Assembly: GCF_900100315.1 (NCBI RefSeq)
Contig: NZ_FNFF01000001.1
Coordinates: 806,001 to 870,000, forward strand
DNA: 64,000 bases
From: Streptomyces indicus
Lineage (GTDB): Bacteria > Actinomycetota > Actinomycetes > Streptomycetales > Streptomycetaceae
Direction of reading: 5' to 3'
Position numbers and translations under genes: made by a program. Shown here piece by piece: positions 58,716 through 64,000 of the stretch. The notes beneath the pieces are model-generated. The model searched no databases. It saw nothing but the letters and a program-made list of their open reading frames with translations, and had not been told where the DNA came from. Positions within the stretch are counted from its first letter, which is position 1. Each line of letters starts with the position of its first letter.

Positions 58716-58773
58716 GCGCGCCTCACCTTCTGTCCGAAGCGGAGGCTCATGTGACGCTCACCTTCCGTCCGAA
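58704..58773. repeat. 35-bp tandem duplication at the UbiA/isomerase junction
   Basis: Two adjacent 35-bp copies (58704-58738 and 58739-58773) differing at a few bases; each contains ATGAGCCTCCGC preceded by TTCGGAC(A/G)GAAGGTGAG. The unit spans the end of the UbiA gene and the first codons of the isomerase gene. Confidence 0.9.
58712..58750 (-). CDS. 12-codon coupling micro-ORF between UbiA and isomerase genes
   Basis: ATG at 58750 overlaps the UbiA stop as ATGA, encodes MSLRFGQKVRRA, and its TGA overlaps the isomerase ATG as ATGA. Its first residues equal those of the isomerase (MSLRFG), and it arose with the 35-bp duplication. It would hand ribosomes from one gene to the next, so coupling is kept across the inserted copy. 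Whether the peptide has any function is unknown; it may be only a relay. Confidence 0.6.
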   Translation of the reverse strand: MSLRFGQKVRRA

Positions 58774-60279
58774 GCGCCGGGCGGCCGGCGCGAGTGCGGC
58801 GGTGACGAGCGCGAGTCCGGGACGTCCGGCCCGGGCCGCCAGTGCCGCCTGGAGCGGGATCGTCGCGCGGATCCCGCCGCCCACGGCGCGCTGGGTGAGC
58901 TGGGGCGAGGGGTTGAGGAGGGCGTGGAGGAGAGGCTGGGCCGCGGTGAGGGCGTACAGGGCCCCCAGCGCCGATCGAAGACTGTCGGCCGGGCGTGGGC
59001 CCGGCAGGCCGAGGACGGCTGTGATCGCCCGGCCTGCCGGGAGTCGGTGGGCGACCGCGTCCGACCGGCGTGCGGAGAGCCGGCGGGCAGTCGGCTGTCG
59101 GGCGGCAAACTCGCCGGAGCCTCCTGGAGCTCCGGCAGGCCCCGCGGCCCCGGCGACACCTGCGCCATGGGCGGCATCCGCGGCATCCGAGGCATCGGCA
59201 GCTCCGCCGACCCGCCCGTGCGCCACCGCGCGGGACAGCACGGCCGTGACCGCAAGTCCCGCCAACGGGGCGAGGGTTGAGCCGCCCTCCGCCTCGCGGC
59301 GGGAGACCGCGGTGACCGAGAGGGTGTGGGCGCCGAGCAGGGCGGAGGACGACAGGGCCGGGCGGATGTGTCCGGTCGTCGCGGCCGCGCCGAGAAGGAG
59401 GTCGAGGGAGCGTGCGCCCGCCATGGCGAGCGGACCGGCCGGGGTGTTCTTCAGCCCCAGGTCGTACGCCCACACCGCCCCTGCGAGCGCGCCCGCGACC
59501 GCCAGGGCGCGCCGTCCGGCGAGCGCCGCGAGCGCGAGTCCGGCCGTGGTGAAGCCGGCGGCCGCGGCGAGCGCGGCGCCAGGGGTGATACGGCCCGAAG
59601 GCAGCGGGCGGTGGGGGCGCTCGACGGCGTCGATCTCGCGGTCGGCCCAGTCGTTCAGGGCCATCCCCGCCTCGTACAGGCACAGCGAGGAGCCGATCGC
59701 GAGGAGGGTGCGCGCCTTGGGGCGCGTGCCGCCCGCCGCGACGCCGGCCAAGGCGTCGCCGGGGACGGTGAACAGGGCCGGGACGCGCAGGAGTTCGGCC
59801 CAGTCGCCCGGCCGTGGCCGGCTGCGGGACGGCTCCTGGCCGGTGTCGTCAGCGAGGGGAGCGGAGGCGGAGGGCTCCCCGTCCTCGTTGACAACGTTCT
59901 CCGCAGTGGTCCCATGCGCTGACGCCCCGGCTCGCCGCGCGTCCGGTCCGGACCCGCCCCGGGCGGCCGAACGTGCAGCACCGGCAGGGTCAGTGCGCCC
60001 GACCTCGCCGACCGTGCACCCGACCTCACCGGCTGTGGGCCCGGCCTCGCCGACCGTACGCCCGACCTCGCCGACTTTGGGCCCGGCCTCACCAACCACG
60101 CGCCCGGCCTCACCAACCACGCGCCCGGCCTCACCGACCGTACGCCCGACCTCGCCGACCGTGCGCCGGGAATCGCCGGCGGTGCGTCCGCGGCCGGTCG
60201 CCGCCCAAGCCGCTCCGGCAGCACCCACCAGCGCGACCGCACCCGCCAGCGACAGGAGACGCAGGGTGCCGCCGCTCAT
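58747..60279 (-). CDS. UbiA-family prenyltransferase (EboC-like) with heptad repeat insertion
   Basis: A 510-residue UbiA-type membrane protein. The first aspartate-rich motif is LNDWADREIDAVERPHRPLPSG (about 220-240); several spans follow (AALAAAAGFTTAGLALAALA, ALAVAGALAGAVWAYDLGL). The second motif region is less clear, with SRREAEGG. UbiA proteins join a prenyl chain to an acceptor; EboC fills this slot in ebo clusters. An N-terminal span (residues 5-27) is followed by eight 7-residue repeats (GRTVGEV type, residues 37-96) and a disordered linker, so the UbiA domain begins about residue 160. It overlaps the inositol-phosphate-synthase-like gene (ATGA). Confidence 0.85.
   Translation of the reverse strand: MSGGTLRLLSLAGAVALVGAAGAAWAATGRGRTAGDSRRTVGEVGRTVGEAGRVVGEAGRVVGEAGPKVGEVGRTVGEAGPTAGEVGCTVGEVGRTDPAGAARSAARGGSGPDARRAGASAHGTTAENVVNEDGEPSASAPLADDTGQEPSRSRPRPGDWAELLRVPALFTVPGDALAGVAAGGTRPKARTLLAIGSSLCLYEAGMALNDWADREIDAVERPHRPLPSGRITPGAALAAAAGFTTAGLALAALAGRRALAVAGALAGAVWAYDLGLKNTPAGPLAMAGARSLDLLLGAAATTGHIRPALSSSALLGAHTLSVTAVSRREAEGGSTLAPLAGLAVTAVLSRAVAHGRVGGAADASDAADAAHGAGVAGAAGPAGAPGGSGEFAARQPTARRLSARRSDAVAHRLPAGRAITAVLGLPGPRPADSLRSALGALYALTAAQPLLHALLNPSPQLTQRAVGGGIRATIPLQAALAARAGRPGLALVTAALAPAARRFGRKVSVT
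59992..60171. repeat. 21-bp minisatellite coding for heptad repeats in the UbiA protein
   Basis: About eight and a half 21-bp units encode [VA]G[RPC]xVGE heptads. Single-base differences between units are frequent, but the period is exact, so length can vary without frameshift. Confidence 0.85.
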
Positions 60280-61418
60280 CGGTCGGCCCGCAGCTGTTCG
60301 GCGAAGGAGAGGAGTTCCGTGAACTGTTCGCCCAGGGAGGAGGAGCCGCCGTCCGGGTCCTTGAAGTAGAAGCCGAGTTCCGGGCGCGGGCCCGTCAGAC
60401 CCGCGTCCCGGGCGCGCGCGACGAGCCGGGCGAGGTCGAGGACCAGCGGCGCCGCGAGCGCGGAGTCGCAGCCCTGCCAGATGGTCTGCAGGACCATGCG
60501 GGAGCCGAGGAAGCCGTCGAAGGCGATGTGGTCCCAGGCGGTCTTCCAGTCGCCGAGGGCCGGGACGTCGTCGATGTGCACCTCGCCCTGCGGTGCCTTG
60601 CCGAGCACGTCGGCGAGCACGCGCTCCTTGCCGGCGTTCTTCGCGGCGGCAGCGGCGGGGTCGGCGAGGGCCGCGCCGTCCCCGCCGCCCAGGAGGTTCG
60701 CGCCCGACCAGGCGCGCACGTCCAGGGCGCGCTGCAGGAACATCGGCGCGAGCACGGAGCGCAGCAGGGTCTGGCCGGTCTTGCCGTCCCGGCCGGCCCA
60801 GGTGAGCCCGGACGCGGCGGCCTCACGGGACACGGCGGGATGGTGCATGCCGGTGGAGGGGGTGAAGTTGACATACGGCTGACCGGCGCGCAGGGCGGCC
60901 GCCGCGTACAGCGAGCTGACGGGGAGCCGGTCGGAGTCGGGGCCGGGCAGGGGTTCGGTCGAGGCGACGTTGACCACGACGGCTCCGGCCAGTTCCCGGC
61001 GGCGTACGAAGTCGGTGAGGTCGGCGGCGAAGGCGGTGATCAGTTCCTCGTCCGTGCGGGTGTCGCCGGCCTGTGGGCCGCCGGGCCGTATCTCGGCGTC
61101 CGCCGCGGCGAGTTCGGCCGCGACCGCCTGCGGCAGGCCGTGCGGCAGCACTCCCCCGGCGGCCAGGTGTTCGGCGCGCTTGGGCAGGGGGCAGCTCGTC
61201 GTGTCGTGGCCGCCGAAGACCAGGGAGGAGAGGGGGGCCAGTGCGCAGTCCGCGAACGGCGGGGTCTCGGTGACCATGCCGGTGGCCGGGTGCAGCCCGG
61301 CGGCGACGGCCGCCGCGCCGGCGACGACAGTGGTGGCGACGGAGCCACGGGCCCCGATGAGCCACACCCCGAGGGCGGGTGCGGTGGACGGCGGGCGGGG
61401 GGATGCGGACGTGGACAC
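60276..61418 (-). CDS. Inositol-3-phosphate synthase-like NAD-dependent enzyme
   Basis: A 380-residue protein of the myo-inositol-1-phosphate synthase family: NAD-binding GVWLIGARGSVATTVVAGAAAV (near residues 13-34), VVVNVASTEPLPG, YVNFTPSTGMHHPAV, AGRDGKTGQTLLRSVLAPMF, WSGANLLGGGDG, HIDDVPALGDWKTAWDHIAFDGFLGSRMVLQTIWQGCDS. The lysines and Asp of the active site are recognisable. It would turn glucose-6-phosphate or a related sugar phosphate into an inositol phosphate, a carbocycle. The GTG at 61418 has AGGAGG six bases upstream. It heads the ebo-like operon. It may take the place of EboB, a dehydroquinate-synthase-like cyclase not seen in the window. Confidence 0.87.
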   Translation of the reverse strand: MSTSASPRPPSTAPALGVWLIGARGSVATTVVAGAAAVAAGLHPATGMVTETPPFADCALAPLSSLVFGGHDTTSCPLPKRAEHLAAGGVLPHGLPQAVAAELAAADAEIRPGGPQAGDTRTDEELITAFAADLTDFVRRRELAGAVVVNVASTEPLPGPDSDRLPVSSLYAAAALRAGQPYVNFTPSTGMHHPAVSREAAASGLTWAGRDGKTGQTLLRSVLAPMFLQRALDVRAWSGANLLGGGDGAALADPAAAAAKNAGKERVLADVLGKAPQGEVHIDDVPALGDWKTAWDHIAFDGFLGSRMVLQTIWQGCDSALAAPLVLDLARLVARARDAGLTGPRPELGFYFKDPDGGSSSLGEQFTELLSFAEQLRADR

Positions 61419-61635
61419 AGGGAGCCTCCTGTCGTGCACGGACCAATGCCGGATGGTTGCGCCGGGGCCGGGCGGGGCCGGCTCCCGGGCAGGGTCGCGC
61501 CCGGGCCGCCGGCCGGAGCCGGCGCTCGGATTGCGCCTCGCCCGGGTGCCGATCGGAGCCGGCGCTCGGACAGCGTCGCGCCGGGTGCCGGGCGGGGCCG
61601 GCCCCGGCGCAGGTCGCCGGAAGGAGGACCGGTGG
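61419..61635. repeat. Promoter gap of the ebo-like operon with a 40-bp direct repeat
   Basis: CGGAGCCGGCGCTCGGA begins at 61514 and again at 61554, period 40 bp, with GGGTGCCG in each unit (61514-61593); a weaker relative precedes at about 61470. The very GC-rich stretch has no recognisable -10/-35 pair. It must hold the operon promoter if the hairpins at 61636-61761 terminate the upstream gene. Confidence 0.6.
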
Positions 61636-61670
61636 CCGGCCGCCCCCGTGATCAATTCGGGGGCGGCCGG
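61636..61670 (-). terminator. GC-rich hairpin upstream of the ebo-like operon
   Basis: CCGGCCGCCCCC (61636-61647) pairs with GGGGGCGGCCGG (61659-61670); 12-bp perfect stem, 11-nt loop that includes TGATCA. Confidence 0.6.
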
Positions 61671-61681
61671 TCCGGCCGGGA

Positions 61682-61761
61682 CCCGACGTCTCGCTCCCCC
61701 ACAGGGAGGGGAGGTGGCGACGGGCCCGAGACGTCGGGCGGAGGTCCGGCGTCCTCCGCCC
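61682..61761 (-). terminator. Two overlapping, mutually exclusive hairpins after the PKD/ThuA gene
   Basis: CCCGACGTCTCG (61682-61693) pairs with CGAGACGTCGGG (61727-61738), and GGGCGGAGG (61736-61744) pairs with CCTCCGCCC (61753-61761). They share bases 61736-61738. The second is 10 nt past the stop and looks like the terminator; the first may compete with it. Confidence 0.6.
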
Positions 61762-61770
61762 GACGCCGTT

Positions 61771-64000
61771 CTAGGCGCCCGAAGTGGGCAGTTCCTTGAG
61801 CTGGATGTCGCGGAAGGAGACCTTGTCGGCCGCGCCGTGGTTCTGCAGGCCGATGTAGCCGTCCTTCAGACTCCGCTCGGGGTCCGTGTTGGTGAAGTCG
61901 TTGATCTTGACTCCGTTGAGGAACACCTGGAGGCGCTCCCCCTGGACCCTGATCTCGTACGAGTTCCACTGGCCCGGCGGCCGCAGGACCTGGTCACGGG
62001 CCTTGATGTTGGCCGACTTGAAGGAGTAGACCGCGCCGGTGGTGCGGTCCGGTGCGTCCGTCGCGTCGATCTGGATCTCGTAGCCCTTGTTCACCGCGGA
62101 CCACGGGTCGTCGGAGGCCGGGAAGCCCACGAAGATCCCGGAGTTGTCGTCGCCCTGCATCTTCCAGTCGAGCTTCAGGGAGTACGACTTCAGCTCCTTG
62201 GCCTGGTACCAGAGCAGACCCATGCCGCCCTCGGACTCCATGACCCCGTCCTTGACCACGAACTTGCCGGGGCCGGCCTGCTTCCAGCCGTCCAGGGTCT
62301 TCCCGTTGAAGATCGACCGGTAGTCGGTGTTCGGCTTGCAGTCCGCCTTGACCTGGCCGGTGGCGTACTGGAGGCCGCCGAGCAGGTGCTTGCGGAAGGC
62401 GTCCTCGGCGTACGACTCCTTGGTGTGGCCGCCGCCGGTGTAGAAGGAGCGGCCGCCGCCGTAGCTCTGGCACCAGGCGATCGGGTGGTCGCCCTTCATG
62501 TTGCCGCCGGAGTACGTGGTCTCGTCGAGCGTGGCGAGGATCTTGGCTTTGTCCCGCGGGTTGGAGCGGTAGTTGTACCACTCGTCGGTGCGCTCCCAGG
62601 CCTCGTCCAGGTGCGCGGTGGACGGGTGGTCGTGGTCCTCCACGCGGACCGTGGCCTTCTGGATGGCCGGGTGCGAGTGGAAGTAGGCGCCGGCGAGGCC
62701 GCCGTAGAACTCCCAGTCGTACTCGGTGTCGGCGGCCGCGTGGATGCCCATGTAGCCGCCGCCGTTCGCCACGTAGCCCTCGAACGCCTTCTGCTGCTCG
62801 GCGTTGAGCACGTCACCCGTGGTCGAGAGGAAGACCACGGCGTCGTACTTGGCGAGGTTGGTGGTGGTGAACTGCCCCGCCTCCTCGGTGGCGTCGACCG
62901 TGATGCCGGCCGGCGTGCCGAGTTCCTTCAGGGCCGCGATGCCCGCCGGGATGGAGTCGTGGCGGAAGCCCGCGGTCTTGGAGAAGACGAGGACCTTCTT
63001 GCCGCCCTTGAAGGGCTCGGTGGAGAACTCGAAGTCGTCCACGTCGTAGAGCGCTCCTTCTCCGCCCTTGAAGACCAGGTAGATCTCGGTGGTCTTGCCG
63101 GGCAGGGCCCGCAGCGGGACGTCCACGTTCTGGAAGGTGTCCCAGCTGCCGGTCGGCGGGATGTACGCGGAGCCGTGCAGCGGTCCGGTGGGCGAGCCGG
63201 TGCGCAGTTCGATGAAGCCGCCCGCGCCGCCGGAGGAGGCCCGTACGGTCATCTTCTTCTGCCCGGAGAACTTGTACGGGGTGAAGGAGATCCAGTCGCC
63301 GTCGTTGATGTCCCCGACGGTCTTGCCGCCGTTGGCGCCGGCCTTGTCGTACGTCTTGACGCCCGACTGCTTGCCGAAGTGCTCGGCCTGGCGGTGCAGC
63401 GGCTGGAGCACGGCGCGGGCCGTACCGGTCAGCGCCTCCTGGCCGTTGGAACCGCCGTCGGTGTACGAGGCACCGACGACGCCGTAGATGTTGGCGTTGG
63501 GGTCGTGGCCGCCGTCACCCGGAGGCGGCGTCAGCGTGCCCTCGCAGCCCATCTCGCTGGTCAGCTCGTGGGCGTGGGAGTCGTGGCCGAGGCTGTAGGT
63601 GACCTTGACCTTGGAGCAGTCGACGGTCTCGTCGGGGTCGGTGACCGTCACCTTGAAGGGGACGGGCTTGCCGAACTCGGCCAGGGTGCCGTTGCCGGGA
63701 ACGTCGATCTTCACCTTGGGCTCGGTGTTGCCGACCACGATCCGGACGCTGGCGTTGCCGGTGTTGCCCTCGGGGTCCTTGGCGGTGAAGGTCGCGGTGT
63801 AGGTGCCGACCTTCTTGTACTGGTGGGTGGGGTTGAGGCCCTCGCCCTTCGTACCGTCGCCGAAGTCCCAGCTGTACGTGAGATCGGTGGAGTCCGCGTC
63901 CTTGGCGGAGGCCGTGAAGGCGACCTTCAGGCCGGCCGCACCCGAGGTCTTGTTGGCGCTGACCTCGGCGATCGGCGAGAAGCCGTCCTCGGCGTTCTCG
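61771..64000 (-). CDS. Secreted multi-domain PKD / ThuA / DUF1080 protein (C-terminal part, cut by window edge)
   Basis: More than 740 residues are visible; the frame is open to the window edge. In order: a PKD domain (TYSWDFGDGTKGEGLNPTHQYKKVG), a PKD/Ig-like linker (SCKVKVTYSLGHDSHAHE region), a carbohydrate-binding-module-like domain (NDGDWISFTPYKFSGQKKMTVRASSGGAGG), a ThuA/trehalose-utilisation glutamine-amidotransferase-like domain (VLVFSKTAGFRHDSIPAGIAAL; GGGYMGIHAAADTEYDW; DHPIAWCQSYGGGRSFYTGGGH), and a DUF1080 concanavalin-like domain (SIFNGKTLDGWKQAG; ESEGGMGLLWYQAKEL; SGIFVGFPASDD; WNSYEIRVQGERLQVFLNG). It is probably a secreted carbohydrate-active protein. It is upstream of the ebo-like operon on the same strand but separated by hairpins. 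Confidence 0.9.
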   Translation of the reverse strand, partial: ENAEDGFSPIAEVSANKTSGAAGLKVAFTASAKDADSTDLTYSWDFGDGTKGEGLNPTHQYKKVGTYTATFTAKDPEGNTGNASVRIVVGNTEPKVKIDVPGNGTLAEFGKPVPFKVTVTDPDETVDCSKVKVTYSLGHDSHAHELTSEMGCEGTLTPPPGDGGHDPNANIYGVVGASYTDGGSNGQEALTGTARAVLQPLHRQAEHFGKQSGVKTYDKAGANGGKTVGDINDGDWISFTPYKFSGQKKMTVRASSGGAGGFIELRTGSPTGPLHGSAYIPPTGSWDTFQNVDVPLRALPGKTTEIYLVFKGGEGALYDVDDFEFSTEPFKGGKKVLVFSKTAGFRHDSIPAGIAALKELGTPAGITVDATEEAGQFTTTNLAKYDAVVFLSTTGDVLNAEQQKAFEGYVANGGGYMGIHAAADTEYDWEFYGGLAGAYFHSHPAIQKATVRVEDHDHPSTAHLDEAWERTDEWYNYRSNPRDKAKILATLDETTYSGGNMKGDHPIAWCQSYGGGRSFYTGGGHTKESYAEDAFRKHLLGGLQYATGQVKADCKPNTDYRSIFNGKTLDGWKQAGPGKFVVKDGVMESEGGMGLLWYQAKELKSYSLKLDWKMQGDDNSGIFVGFPASDDPWSAVNKGYEIQIDATDAPDRTTGAVYSFKSANIKARDQVLRPPGQWNSYEIRVQGERLQVFLNGVKINDFTNTDPERSLKDGYIGLQNHGAADKVSFRDIQLKELPTSGA

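Overview
The window is actinobacterial and almost certainly from a Streptomyces-type chromosome. It is very GC-rich with strong third-position GC bias, uses many GTG starts and ATGA/GTGA stop-start overlaps, has rare TTA codons, carries twin-arginine and lipobox export signals, and encodes a sulfur leader peptide of the streptomycete type. There are no insertion sequences, phage genes or CRISPR arrays. The only RNA gene seen is a tRNA-Leu(GAG).

Layout. 1-3.9 kb: the end of a luciferase-like oxidoreductase, a stand-alone response regulator, and a D-glucarate pathway pair (kdgD, gudD). 4-9.9 kb (minus): an AlkZ-like winged-helix protein, then a flavin monooxygenase with a NitT/TauT-type ABC importer whose lipoprotein has five TTA codons in its signal peptide. 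10-11.2 kb: a left-handed beta-helix carbonic-anhydrase-like protein and a HAD-like protein. 11.2-13.9 kb (minus): a four-gene WXG/T7SS-like cassette. 14-18.8 kb: oxalate locus 1 (oxalyl-CoA decarboxylase, a divergent acyl-CoA-synthetase-like gene, a LysR regulator). 18.9-27.5 kb (minus): an exported-protein cassette (secreted protein, two DUF4331 proteins, NicO-type metal exporter, TPR protein, PAP2-like membrane protein). 27.7-36.3 kb (minus): a nine-gene organosulfur operon preceded by a cysteine-rich leader peptide. A second permease and a large FAD/NAD(P)-binding protein are read divergently (36.5-39.6 kb). 39.65-42.8 kb: tRNA-Leu, a DUF2254 membrane protein and an aldehyde dehydrogenase. 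43-51.5 kb: oxalate locus 2 (second succinyl-CoA synthetase, a degenerate TPP-family protein, formyl-CoA transferase, ADP-forming CoA ligase, OFA antiporter). 51.8-52.4 kb: a RibD/DHFR-like protein. 52.5-61.4 kb (minus): an ebo-like metabolite-traffic operon. 61.8-64 kb: the C-terminal part of a secreted PKD/ThuA/DUF1080 protein.

How the parts work together. The two oxalate loci, about 27 kb apart, supply import/antiport, CoA transfer, decarboxylation and CoA recycling. They share a near-identical element, ATTGCATAC(A/T)GT, at 18.83, 45.1 and 51.56 kb, which suggests one scattered regulon. The sulfur operon matches the gene content of the Bacillus subtilis sna/tcy/cmo S-alkyl-cysteine salvage system: acetyltransferase, two binding proteins, permeases, ATPase, luciferase-type monooxygenases and flavin reductase. 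The ebo-like operon combines EboA, EboC (UbiA), EboD (TatD), EboE and EboF types with an inositol-phosphate-synthase-like gene and two extra TIM-barrel isomerases. Its translational-coupling chain includes a 12-codon ORF made by a 35-bp duplication.

All functions are inferred from sequence motifs and family knowledge; no database search was run.
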